From Varroa destructor (taxonomy: Eukaryota; Arthropoda; Arachnida; Mesostigmata; Varroidae), in contig NW_019211454.1 of assembly GCF_002443255.2 (NCBI RefSeq), positions 58,244,608-58,308,607 of the forward strand: a DNA stretch of 64,000 nt, given 5' to 3'. A program made the translations under genes and the position numbers. Below the pieces are notes generated by a model. It had not been told where the DNA came from. It saw only the letters and a program-made list of their open reading frames with translations, and did no database searches. Positions 1-11,364 of the stretch are shown piece by piece; the first letter of the stretch is position 1, and each line of letters starts with the position of its first letter.

Positions 1-639
1 AGCCAAGTCCATTCTACAATAAGCAGAATTATTGTACTTCGAAACAGGAAAGGGAAAAACTCGGCCTCTCACCTTGAACTATTTCAGTCATCTGGCGCAA
101 TGATCTGAATTGAAATGCGCCGTTATCAAACGATTGTAGCCGTTGTGAAGGATGATGCCGAAAAGTACCTTGAGAACCTTTCTAGGTACTTTAAAAGCTC
201 GATTCTTCCCTAGCGGAAAGATTTACGCAATGTCAAACACGAAATACAACGAACAAGATTTCCGAAGCTGTGTTTGATTGGGCAGTAGTTTGCATGTTGA
301 TCCCTAGCCGGAAATTAAATGACAGAAAAAATCTCCTAGATTTTTTGTATTTGATAACAGAAGTTGTTTGTAAAATGTGTGGAATTGATTTCTCACTTAA
401 CATTTTTCTATTCTATTCACAAGACGAATCTACTGAAGTAAAGTACTAGAGCACCTACTCTGTGGATCTTCCACTCTGTGGCCACGGGGGTGGATTTTCT
501 GTCCTTGCTAAACTGACCGAGTCAGAGACAAACCATAAATCGTCATCAACAATCCACAGTTGAGTTTTATATTTTCAAACACAAAGACGATTTTTTTAGG
601 CACAAAGACCGAGCCCCCCGGGTGATGGCTTTATAGGTA
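1..639. other. Gene-free stretch
   Basis: Mixed AT-rich sequence; no gene, splice-bounded exon or repeat with support was seen. Confidence 0.5.
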
Positions 640-800
640 ATATATTTGGGTGCTAATCTTAGGGACACGTTGTGGTTTGTATTTGAATCCGGATATAGAC
701 ACACTTCGTTTCGAGCGGAGAGAGAACCGCCTGATAGAATGTCTAACGGCGGTGTCGGACGTAGCAGTCGAAGCATATGAGGTACGAAGATCGAGTGCCG
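640..800 (+). repeat. tRNA-derived SINE-like copy
   Basis: It contains a B-box-like 'tatttgaatccgg' preceded by 'cttagggacacg', then 'cttcgtttcgagcgg' and 'tgtctaacggcggtgtcgga'. The same blocks in the same order recur near 5.55, 17.5 and 49.1 kb, and partly near 13.97 kb. The family assignment comes from alignment by eye. Confidence 0.6.
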
Positions 801-3800
801 TGGCTTTGGGACCGATGTAATAACGATGACAGGGTTCAATAGTTTGAGAGAAACTACCGGAAAATCTTAATGGAAGGAAATTCTTGGCATTAGAACGTTT
901 CAAGCGAAATGAACACCGTAAACAGCCAGAAGTCGCCACTGTTCTACGTTTATTGCTCGGCCGATCGACGCTTTACATCGCAACTTCCTGAGGATAATTT
1001 TTTTTTACTTTAAAGCATGATAACAGGTTCCTCACAGGACACCAAGCGAACTCGAAAAAAAATCCTTAAAAAACGTTGAAGTAGATTGCTATCACCTAAA
1101 TATAGTCATATTAGATTGTTTAGAAATAACGGCTATTTTCCTTTATTGATTTACTTTCTAATTTTTTAATAATAATCGTTATGCGCCACTGGAGGGCTTG
1201 TTTGTCTCACAAAGCAGTTTTATCACGGTCACAAAATCCTACCTTATTGTAAGCCTTGGTGGAAAACCAGCCTTTTCTTTGAACACTTATTTTCTGTCTT
1301 GCACAGAGATTGAAAGATGCATTACTTCGAAACGAGCCTCGATAAATGTAACGCGTACGACGAAGAATATAACTGAGAAAGTTACTCAAAAGTGACTCGC
1401 TATACTCAGACGCTTGCATTTGAGACTTGAAGCATATACTTTACTGGGCTTTCCAGGGTCGATAAAGACTGCCTAACGTAATTTGCAGATGAGTCCATGT
1501 ACCTTAGGTGTAGAGCTCTCACTGCACACGGAGCAAATTTTCTGTGTTGCTTTTGCAGCCTTTCCTGGTCTGACGAAAGCGTCCTAATATCTCCACTGAT
1601 CTTTGATGAATTTCCGCAGTGCTATGGCCTTCGAGGAGCCAGAACTTTACCAGTCAGCTTTCATTTCCGAGACTGAAAAATATTTTTCCTTCCGGATCCA
1701 CTTCTCCAATGCTTCCAGGCCTTTTCTCATATCTTTTCAGAAAAATGTACCAGCCAAACTGTCTCTTCCAGCGGCGGTAATTCAAAAATTATTCCATTTC
1801 AAAGTTGCCTAGAATGGTCTGTAACAACTTAAAATATATATGCAAAACTTAGTCGCCTATATTCTAGTAACTTTTTTAAGCAGGTAGATAAAATAAAGGT
1901 ATCTTTTTTTAGTAAAGTTTAAACGATATCTTTATAGGAGGATTTAGTCAGGACTAGAATGGCAACGGTAATATCAATATTGGGGGGCGACATTTAGCAT
2001 AGGCAGATTAGACTTATGACGCAAAATGATTTATCGCTATCGCAGACCCTACCGTCTTTGAGGTTAACTCACGAGACGTAAATATGCGACACCCGAACAG
2101 GAAATTATGTGAGGATGTACATTGTTGTTGACTTAAGAGATATGCTTTTGAAAGAGACTTGATTCAAATTGTTGATAAAAGAACTAAACAAGATTGTTTA
2201 GTACTTTGAAACCGATATACTTCGTAGAGATGAGCGTCTTAACGCTTCGAAATGCTTGAGGGAAGAGCTAAAGATTGAAATTATCTATAAATAATCATTA
2301 ACGATATCAGAACCGACCTGATATCGTATTGAATCGTTAACTAAGCATGGTCAGAATAAAATGGATTCTACATGATCTCTTCACGATATGCCGAGGCGTA
2401 TTTTCTCAGGTCGCCCAACAGTTATAGCAGTATACAATAACCATGTGAAACTGTCACACATTTACATTACATTACATGTAATCTGCGTGAGACGTCTCTA
2501 ATTGAGTCATCCGTAGCCACTATCGCTGAAAAATATTGAAAAATAGACGGATGCTGCTGCTGCTGCTACTGCTACAAGTTATGGACAAATTTTCACCGAT
2601 CTTTCCTGTGCGTTCCTTCTTTTATGGACGTACAACAATCGATGATAAAGCGAGCAGGTTATGGTTCGCTGGCCGGACGACTTCGAGCCAATCACCGTTG
2701 GGTCTTAAAGAATCGTCTTTGTCTGTCTGCGATTGGTCTGCCAACGTAGCAACTTAAACATATCATTGACAAAATAGAATAGTAGAGTTTGCTATGATTC
2801 CTATAAAAGACACAATGGTCTGTTGATTATGAAATGGCAAAGAAAGTCTAGAGGGATGGACAGTTCCGTCTGGGTGACCAAAATTTTTGTTCCTATAGAT
2901 TACATTGACCGACCAGGACTGAGCCTTCCAGAGTATACTGGATAAGCCCCATCGCGCCCCAGCAACGACTTCAATAGCCACATAAGAGTCGCTAAAGTAA
3001 AACTACCTGTTTTTATTTAAAATTTCACTATCTACATTTGTGGACAATAGCACAATATGGTTTAATCTTATTATAAACTATTTAGCGACATATCAAAAGT
3101 GAAAATAATTGACGGTATGAAGAAAGGCATCTATAGAATATTTTGCCAAGCTATAGATGTCGGCCTCGATACGATAGCTTTGATAGCTGAAAAACTCTCT
3201 GGGAGTCTTCCTGGGATGTTCCATTATACTTTGCTAGCTATAGGCTATAGGCTTCAGCATTTTTCAGAGATACTTGCCTCAGCACCATGCTAGGGTTTAC
3301 TCAGACGTTCGCCCTCTCGCGTTTCGTGAGTTATGTCACGTTAATATCATATATTGGCTATGCCCCACAAATGTATATAATCATCAGGTTAGCGTACCTC
3401 CTACCCAGTGATGCTTTCGAATGTTAATAAATTTACGATCTACCAAACACAGAGTGGTTCTGACTTGTTTGTAAATAGAAATTTTATTTTGGATGTTCGT
3501 ATTCAACTTTTTAACATGATCGTATTTACTTACTATACGAGAGACTTTTAGTAACAACTACAGCTGTTGTACCCTTCTGCCGCTGGCAGAATTCTTCCTG
3601 TTACAGAACCAAAGATGACAACTTTCTTCATTCAGCGACTCGTACAGATCGAAATACTTTTTTTTTTTTGATACCACTTAAGCGATACGTTCATAGACAC
3701 GTGGTGCCTACAGGTTTTCTAAGTGTTTCAACTGCCATCTATATCAACACTATTTTGTATGGGATGTCGTCTAACACTTATTGCTTTGACAGATGCCTTT

Positions 3801-5534
3801 GGCTAAGTAGAGCTAAAACTTCTGAGAATCTTAAAATAACATTTGCTGGCTTGCAGCAATTTGATGGAACCAAAAGCTATTTTTGACAATAATTGAAAAA
3901 TTAAATAAACAAATAAAAAAATAGGCAGATATATCTTCCAATGAAAGTCTTCTTTTAATTCATAATTCGATAGCATCATCTACGTTTTTCTGCGTGATTG
4001 TCATAAATGGATGACTCCTTTAATCTGGATAACTGCTAGTTCTTTCAAGTTTCTACCAGTTACATTTGTTAGCGTTGCGAGTGGTCGATGACGGATCGAA
4101 CAAACTGGCTATTCGCTGCTTGGAGCACATTAATAAAATTGCTCATTCTCACAAATTATAGGTTTATGTGCGCGTTTACATACCGTTTAAGGTTGCTGAC
4201 CAATAGCGGATAGCCTTGTGCTTTGAATTATCTAGTTTGATGATTATTAAACATAAGCTGAAGCGATACGGCGAACGGTAGTCACGATACCGCGATAGCT
4301 CATATGGTGCTAAACATCCACTGGCAGCGTCTCGGTCTGTTTCGACGGATCCTTGTAAGTTCCGCAGAAGTTAACTGCTACCTATTCCGCATCCTTTACG
4401 ATTCCGCCGTGAAATGTCCAATTCGCCTCTATTACTCAGTGCATATGGCCACCGCGCTTCTGAACTGCTGGTTAGCCAGCGATTTCAACCGTTACCTACC
4501 GCCGCTTTTGGATTACGAGATTCCACGACAAGCGTTCCTTTTCATTGCTGTCCGCCCCTTTGGCCGCTCTTGGTCGTCGGCAAAGTTGTCAAGTAACTTA
4601 TCGAAGATCTAATTCAAAGCAAATAAAGACTCCAATGAGGATGATTATTACTAATAATAACAATATTTGTTTTTCTGGCTTAGAGCAGCTTTTGAGTCAG
4701 TCACTGTGTGTGTATATGCGCGGTTATGTCCACTCATCGACTTACAGCTTGTTCTTTTGAGTTAGACAAAATAACCGAAAACAAGCGAAAAAAGAGACGG
4801 AGAACTAGTCAGAAATGATCACGAAGCTCGCCTTCATGGCTCAGCACTTGAGCAGAAAATTACCCCAAAATTGAGACATTTTCTTCCCCAACCCTACTCA
4901 TTGCCTCTAACCTACGACAAGCGCAAAATTGTTGCTTTTTCTACCTTGATAAGCTGAATCTAAGAAGAAGTCAGCTGCTGTTAGGTCTTTTGTCTCCCAG
5001 ATGAAGCTTTTCGGGCAGGGCGCGTATCGTTGACTGCCATTGATGACTAGCTTCCATAGCTCCATTGTCTTGCACACTATGACTTGCTTACTTTTCTTTG
5101 TTGCTTGCCTTCCATGTAAGTTAAACGCAGAAGGCGTCAGCCATCAGCAGCTAGGCCAATAGTCACGTTTCGAAAGAACTGAAATTTTTTTTTTAACTAT
5201 AACAACAACAAAAGCAGGAGCAGGCCCAACTCGAACAATCTTGACGTAACAACGCGTAACGATCAATTATTTGCGACTAATGAGGCCCGCGGTGGACACC
5301 ATAGTACCTGACGCTGAACTGCATCTATAAAGAAGCGCATTTGAATTTGTAGTAGACCTACGAGAAATTTATGTACGGAACATAACAAGCTGATTAAAGG
5401 GCAGCTAATCAAGAATTACGATATCTATAGTATTATGCAGTATAGATCAAACCATGATGCAACATTAAGCGCTGACTCCTACGCTACATTATGACATAGC
5501 AGCTTCACTAGGTATGTTTTGCTTTACTAGGTCC
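801..5534. other. Gene-poor stretch
   Basis: Only short overlapping frames are present (for example 1603-1812 and 4304-4612 on plus), without domain or splice support. A short CTG run near 2551 gives a false poly-Leu start. Confidence 0.5.
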
Positions 5535-5690
5535 TTGAATTTTTTTGGTATAGATAGATTCGTTTCGTGCGGGGAGCCAGCCATTTGACAGAGCGCTAAA
5601 TGGCTATAATACCACACGTAACAGTCGAAACACGGAGAGGTCCTCATTTGAAGACTGCAAAGATCGACCGTGCTACTGAGAAGGGATTAA
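5535..5690 (+). repeat. SINE-like copy, diverged
   Basis: It shares 'attcgtttcgtgcggggag', 'gctaaatggc', 'acgtaacagtcgaaacac' and 'aagatcga' with the copy at 640-800, in the same order. The B box is eroded. Confidence 0.55.
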
Positions 5691-7304
5691 AGTTATGATT
5701 TTTTTTTATGTATTCGTATATTGAACTTATATGGATCATTATGAACTGGACATCTTACCTGCTCTGGCACTGAATTCGCTCCGATCATTTTCAGATCGTC
5801 TATTTTCTTTCTAGAATGGTTATGTTTATATTTGTTGTTATGCTTAAAAGGCAACCCAAGATGAATTTTTTGTCGGCTGACCGGAACAAGCTGTTTTTTT
5901 GGGGTATGGCTTGCAGGTAAATGGGTTATTATCACTGAGCCATAAAGTGCATATAAATTGTGCTGATTGTTTGAACCGTAAGAGTTTTTCCCTTTGAAAT
6001 TATTTAGGGTTTAAATATCTGAATGTCTTTTTCTAATGGTTTTTACCTAGAGATTTCGTTAATACCTACTCATAGCATAGACGTTAGTACTATCACAGAC
6101 ATGTAAAGGTGAAAAGAAATCATTTGACTATTTAATACTTTTGTCCAGTGAAGAATAATATATATCTCGAAAAAGTGGTATCAAAAAAAAAACTACCCCA
6201 TTATAAACCACTCTGCCGATGAAGTGTCCACATGTTATTACCTCGTAGGGAAAAATTTCATATGCCCCTGTTAAACCACTGACATGGAAATATTCCATAC
6301 GTTACGGTTTGTTGATTATTAATAATTTTTTAGCGATTTAACTCAGTTCGCTTCTGTTTAGATCAGTAACATGTCTTTCTGTTTCTACATACGGCCTACG
6401 GGCGAATTTGTTAGCTCTACAACTGTTCCGGGGCTCCGTTAAAAGGCTAGTCTCAAACAATACGGAAATAACTTACCTCGCACCAGGAATTACGTGTGCA
6501 TTTAACCGTAGGAGCTAAGTATAATCTTCTGTCATTGGATTGGAGTCATCGGTTGATTATCAACTTCGATTTCTCACGTACGTTTCGTTAGCACCATACG
6601 TACACTGATGAGATTATGATGAACGTTTTTAGTTCGTCCCGTTTATCATATTATTATTAAACTACATCGTAGGCAACTCTGCCTATCTATTTCGTGGTGG
6701 GGTTGTTGGTCATTGAAAAACAAAGCGTGCCGTTCGTGCAGACGATTCCTTGAGTGAGCTACACCGGGTTGCGCTTAAAGCACAACGCCCACCCGTACGG
6801 ATGGCAACACAGTTTTTTAGGGTTGAATTTACGAGTCGCTGGGCGCAGCTAAAGGCTGTCGTATTTCTATTGGTCCAGCGTGATACAGTGCGATCTCCTC
6901 TGGTTTACATTGTGTTGTTTGTGTTTTAATTTTAAATATCTAGTATGCGATTGCTCTATGGGCTGTACGTGGTGATACTAAATGGTTTCAACGACCCGTT
7001 CAGCCGGCATTCTTTCTTCTTTAACAGTAACTGGGTACATGCTGCTACAGCTATAGTCAGTCCTTACTTACAGGCACTGTGCTAATTTGTAGTTGGGTAG
7101 CAGTGCTTATAGCATTTTATTAATGTGTGCTTTTTTCCTACAAGTGCTTCTGTGTAAATCTGGGCTCAACCAATGTTTCGATGGTGCTTTTCGTTTATAA
7201 ATTCCATTTACGCGTAATGTTGGCAAGTGATATTTGTTTCGCTTAACTGAATCATTTTTCATTGACAAAGTCCTTACTGACCCGCTGCGTCCGCGAGCCC
7301 GTTT
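5691..7304. other. Gene-poor stretch before the retroelement relic
   Basis: No supported gene. The segment from about 6700 to 6900 is slightly more GC-rich and may be eroded retroelement DNA. Confidence 0.4.
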
Positions 7305-7530
7305 AGAAAATTACGCATGCCGCTCTTCGTTTTAATGTCACTGTTTGGACGGACTGTAGAGCCATCATTGTTATTGTGGATTTGGATCATGAACTTGCCA
7401 CGAAGTACAAACGGCATTTTAGGACCAACGAGCACCTGCATTTCGTCATTCAGTATGTGGCCGGGCTTCGTATAACCTGGGGGCAGCCCTTCGCTCCGGA
7501 CATAACAAGCTTTTCATGTGCGTGCTTTTT
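7305..7530 (+). pseudogene. Ty3/Gypsy-type RNase H relic
   Basis: The plus frame is open for about 74 codons to a TGA at 7531-7533, between stops. It contains HAALRFNVTVWTDCRAI and, about 30 residues on, HFVIQYVAG. These match the RNase H part of Ty3/Gypsy polymerases, where a TDC/TDH motif follows the strand and a DFEIKYxPG-like segment comes next. Reverse transcriptase and integrase parts were not found around it, so it is a fragment. The call is by motif recognition only. Confidence 0.5.
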
Positions 7531-7533
7531 ATG

Positions 7534-9319
7534 ATCAGTTAGTTTATTATCGAATGCGAGATTTTTGTTTGTAACGAATTAGCATGTTGGTTCAATTGCG
7601 CTCCGTTCCATATTCATATTTGTTTTTTTTTTAATAAACTTTTTCTGCGCCTTTACCTGGACATGCTTGTATTCTTGTTGGATTGCACGGCAGTTTTTTT
7701 AAAGTTGGTTGGCAGCGGGCACCCAGTGACACGAAACATGTGTAAGGATTTCGCTAAGTAATTTAATCAGTGGCATTCAACTAAATTTAGGATATCAGAA
7801 TATTATTTAGGATATCTTACGCAAAAAAAACATGATCTGGTATTTTTCTAGTACTTCTGGTAGTGCTCTTCGGCTTGCGCGTGAGCTCTTTGGCATAGAT
7901 GGCGCCACCAGCGTCCTCCAGGTGGCCGCTCAACGAGTAACGGGTCATTGAAGCCATCTGACAGCAGTATCAGAATTCAAGCTAGATAAGGATATCATTA
8001 TTACGTACACACATCCACGCGCTTATAATTCATGTTATCACATTAATTTCGCCATAAACGACACTAAAGTCTAACAATTCGTAGATTCGTGTCGACTTCT
8101 TTAACTTTGAATCAACGTGTAGTGCATTTCAAAAGATTGGATCTGCTCATCTCTTAGTTAACGAGATACGAAGCTATCTAGTACTTGCTGTATTAATTCC
8201 ACCCCATAGGCGAGTCTACAGTATATAGTTACTCAACGGTAGCAACATTACGGAGGATGATCCGTGGACATTTGTGTCTAGCAAATGCTTACCCGAAGGC
8301 AGAAGGAAATAAACAACGGAGGACCCTATTTAGTCGAATATCACTTACAATCGATCAGAAAATGCTTCAGAACAAGATGTAGGCCTTTGTGAAGAGGTAA
8401 TTTCGTGAATAATCGTGGAAGCAGTCCCAGATTAAAACTGAGCGTTGTCGCATCTTCACGGCCGTTCTTCAGAAAGACAAAATGCAAGCCATTTAGCACA
8501 CGATTGACATTCATCTGTGTAGCAACGGAACTGCCGAATTCCCTTAATGTTCGTCTCATAATTGAAACGACCAGATAAACCAACCGCACTGCGGTTATTA
8601 CGTAGAAATAGCCGGCAATTTCCGCTCACCGTAATTTAATCGTCATACTGATTATATACCTCGCTCCAACTACGATGTAGAAGTGTTTTTTCTGTGGCAG
8701 TTGCCCATTACAACATTTTATCGGGACGCTATTTCCCAAGTACAGGGGCATGGTCTACACGGTTCCACAGCATGTGAACATCAGCAAGTGCTTATTATCT
8801 ACTTAGAAACCCAATGCATTGGCATATTACGTACTACAGTACACGTATCATACTTAAAAATTGCTGAGCAAATTCGTATCTAAGACGTAAAAACCCAACT
8901 CAATTCTATACACGTTATGATTAAAAATAATTTAACGCCGAAAGATAACTTGTAACAACGAATTCAACTTCCAATATAGTAGACCTTACACGTATTATGC
9001 AGAACATTCTTTAACGTTGCTGAGCGCATAAAGGTAACTGGGTAACGAAAAAGGGTAACGAACATTGTTCAAACCTAAGCGAAGCTGCATCGCTCCCTGA
9101 CTTTAATAAGTAATAATGAAGCATGCAGGTTTCGGCCAAAAGACACGATTCGATCTAATCCATGATCTCCCACTTAATCCTCGTGACTTTCACACAAGTT
9201 CTTTCCGATAAGTTCACGAAAACTTCGAAACTCCCGATTACACTAGAAGCCATACGGTGCCACGCACCTCTCAGAGTAGATACTCTTCGTTTTTTACTAA
9301 AACGATACAAAAGCCTATG
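7534..9319. other. Gene-poor stretch
   Basis: An 82-codon minus frame at 8341-8589 begins with a non-ATG codon and has no recognisable domain. Nothing else is supported. Confidence 0.4.
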
Positions 9320-9365
9320 GGTGATATTTGTATATATATATATATATATACATACAAATATCACC
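9320..9365. repeat. Inverted repeat around a (TA)n core
   Basis: The arms GGTGATATTTGTA and its complement flank a (TA)n core, so the whole 46 bases can form one long hairpin or cruciform. It lies about 210 bases upstream of the intronless gene. Confidence 0.85.
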
Positions 9366-9522
9366 AGGAGGCAAACGTTCGTCTATCTAAGAAAACCACG
9401 TGACATACTGAATACAAGTTTAGATACCAGCCGTTTACAGGGACGCTGTATGATGTTAAATATGTAAGCGCAAACATTAGCAGACTCAAATTACCTTAAG
9501 GTAAGATTTTTGTTTTGCTCCT

Positions 9523-9531
9523 GTATATATA
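9523..9531 (+). promoter_or_regulatory. TATA-like box upstream of the intronless gene
   Basis: A TATATATA tract in a mixed-base context lies about 45 bases before the ATG at 9574. (TA)n tracts are common here, so it may be coincidental. Confidence 0.25.
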
Positions 9532-9573
9532 CAACGATTGAGACGAAAACCTGTCAGAGCCTAGAAAGCAACA

Positions 9574-10785
9574 ATGTTCGAAGGCCCTCTGCTAGAACGG
9601 CCTGTGGCAGACTTTCGCGAAGCTGAGAAAATCGTTTCAGTGCTCACTGTAGAAATTAAACAGTGTATAGTGAAGAAAGCTAATAAAAGTTCTTATATCG
9701 AAGAGCTAGTTGACACCAGCATTCTTCGAGAGCATGCCGATCTTACCGGCGATCGACGAGGGGGTACGGTCTGGTTCGATCAGAAGACACAATTTGCCCA
9801 GCGATTGCTACACACCCTTTGCCACGTGGCAAAGTTCAGCTTATTTCATTCCGCGCCACTGAGAAATATTGAAAATCAACCAGTTGATGCTGTCAAACTG
9901 ACAGATGGTCTTCTGTGGCTACGCTGGAGGTACGATGACCTTCGTATCGACCTCCAATCTGTGGGCTGCGGCGATCAGGAACTGCAGAGGCCTGTGGTGA
10001 TGAAAAAGTTTTCGCGTCAGTTTTCCTGCGAGGTGTCTCCAAAAGGCAGCCATCAGATGATACCTGCCCATGTGTCATTTCGGCGGAAATTAAATCGCCT
10101 CGAACGACAGCTGTTGCAAGTTGCCGGCGAATTGCGTATCCGCTTCAAGTCCGTTCTAGCAACACAGGGTTGGGGTATTCCAGGTGCATTTCTCCGTGTC
10201 CACTATCACATTGACCTACCTGAAGAGATAATTAACTTACAACGAGACGCCAATGGCGACTATGCAGTATGGTCGATTCGACTGAACAACTCCAACTTCC
10301 ATGGCATGCTCCCGACTGCTAAACTAACTTTGATGCGCCGCCATATGCGAGAAACGTTCGTGGTAGGCGTGTGCGAGACGTTCCTTTTCGCCGTTGAGAA
10401 TCTCGACGGTCACAACTCTTTGAGAGGCAACCGGCATGGTCTATTGCTTTTTCGACTTCTCGTTAACGAGCCCCACCCGCTAAATGGCCAGAAAGGCCAA
10501 GAAGTACAAGAACGCCAACGCCAATGCCAACGGCAGCTGCAGCTGCGCCAACATGACGACGCGTCCTCGAGCCTTGACTCCGACGAATCGCACGTCGGCG
10601 GCCTAGTATTAACCCAGGCGCCCGGTGAAAATACCACACCAACGACGCTCGGGCCAGTTGCCGCCATCATCGTCACGCAGGTCGAGTGGCGACCAAAAAA
10701 TGGCAGAGTCAAGAACGTTGTTTGGCCTTGGGACTCTGAGATCCGTGAAGTGCCGACAGACGTTCGGCAGATGATCTGCACTTGA
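9574..10785 (+). CDS. Intronless 403-aa protein of unknown family
   Basis: A single open frame runs from a good-context ATG (acaATG) to TGA. It is by far the longest ORF in the window and its GC content is clearly higher than its AT-rich flanks, which supports real coding. I do not recognise the family. Visible: a Trp/Arg-rich segment LLWLRWRYDDLRID (113-126), a basic middle (about 165-190), HYHIDLPEEIINLQRDANGD (210-229), a Gln/Arg-rich low-complexity run (about 310-326), an acidic-serine patch (328-339) and a hydrophobic/basic tail ending VRQMICT. No signal peptide or membrane helix is evident. TATATATA lies about 45-50 bases upstream; alternatively an acceptor-like 'ctgtcag' at 9552-9558 could mark a 5' UTR intron. 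The lack of introns beside intron-rich genes suggests a retrocopy or a lineage-specific gene. Most of the minus-strand opposite frame is also open in pieces. Confidence 0.75.
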   Translation: MFEGPLLERPVADFREAEKIVSVLTVEIKQCIVKKANKSSYIEELVDTSILREHADLTGDRRGGTVWFDQKTQFAQRLLHTLCHVAKFSLFHSAPLRNIENQPVDAVKLTDGLLWLRWRYDDLRIDLQSVGCGDQELQRPVVMKKFSRQFSCEVSPKGSHQMIPAHVSFRRKLNRLERQLLQVAGELRIRFKSVLATQGWGIPGAFLRVHYHIDLPEEIINLQRDANGDYAVWSIRLNNSNFHGMLPTAKLTLMRRHMRETFVVGVCETFLFAVENLDGHNSLRGNRHGLLLFRLLVNEPHPLNGQKGQEVQERQRQCQRQLQLRQHDDASSSLDSDESHVGGLVLTQAPGENTTPTTLGPVAAIIVTQVEWRPKNGRVKNVVWPWDSEIREVPTDVRQMICT

Positions 10786-11128
10786 CCGACGATATGTGCA
10801 CAGCGTCAGGTGTGATGGCGACGACGCTCACGCAACATTTGGGGCGGTATAAATATATTAATTTTTTCGTTATGTAGGTAATATCCGCCGCAGTTCTAGG
10901 ATCTTTTCTTCCTGTTCAACTGGAGAAACTAAGCTGCGCGAGTAACTCATTCATCCGTAATGAGTCAGACTACACTCAAAATTCAGTCATGTAACAGTAT
11001 TTGTCTAGTAGTATCTCTCATCTAAATATTTTTTGTAGTGGAATTTGTATTTTGTAGCTATGCCTTGAAGTATCCTCTTCTATGGCTAACACAAAGTCGT
11101 ACAGGAACCATGTTAGTGGACAAAAGCC

Positions 11129-11272
11129 ACTGAGTTGTTTAAGCAGTATCGAGACAACTGACGCAATGTGTGCGATAAACAGGGGGAAGAAACTCGGTAG
11201 ACTGAGTTGTTTAAGCAGTATCGAGACAACTGACGCAATGTGTGCGATAAACAGGGGGAAGAAACTCGGTAG
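11129..11272. repeat. Exact 72-bp tandem duplication (two copies)
   Basis: Copy 1 is 11129-11200 and copy 2 is 11201-11272; the two are identical by eye. The unit starts 'actgagttgtttaagcag' and ends 'gaaactcggtag'. It lies 344 bases after the intronless gene's stop, before an AATAAA at 11359-11364, so it may be within that gene's 3' UTR. The period is a multiple of three, which is why both strands stay open through it, but no protein is supported. Confidence 0.95.
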
Positions 11273-11358
11273 ATGCAAGAACGTGGAAACGTAAAAATTA
11301 GAGGACCGAAAATTTGCTTACGATTGCCGGGGCTAGATTTGAAATTATTTGACTTCAC

Positions 11359-11364
11359 AATAAA
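11359..11364 (+). terminator. Candidate poly(A) signal of the intronless gene
   Basis: AATAAA on the plus strand 574 bases after the stop at 10785. Other A-rich variants lie closer, so use of this site is uncertain. Confidence 0.25.

Noticed and set aside
2551..2580. Poly-leucine signal-like start
   Set aside because: It is a short CTG repeat, and the downstream frame has no support.
10410..10781. 123-codon minus frame opposite the intronless gene
   Set aside because: It is a shadow of the plus-strand gene; its Cys/Trp/Ser-rich repeats mirror the Gln/Arg-rich region.
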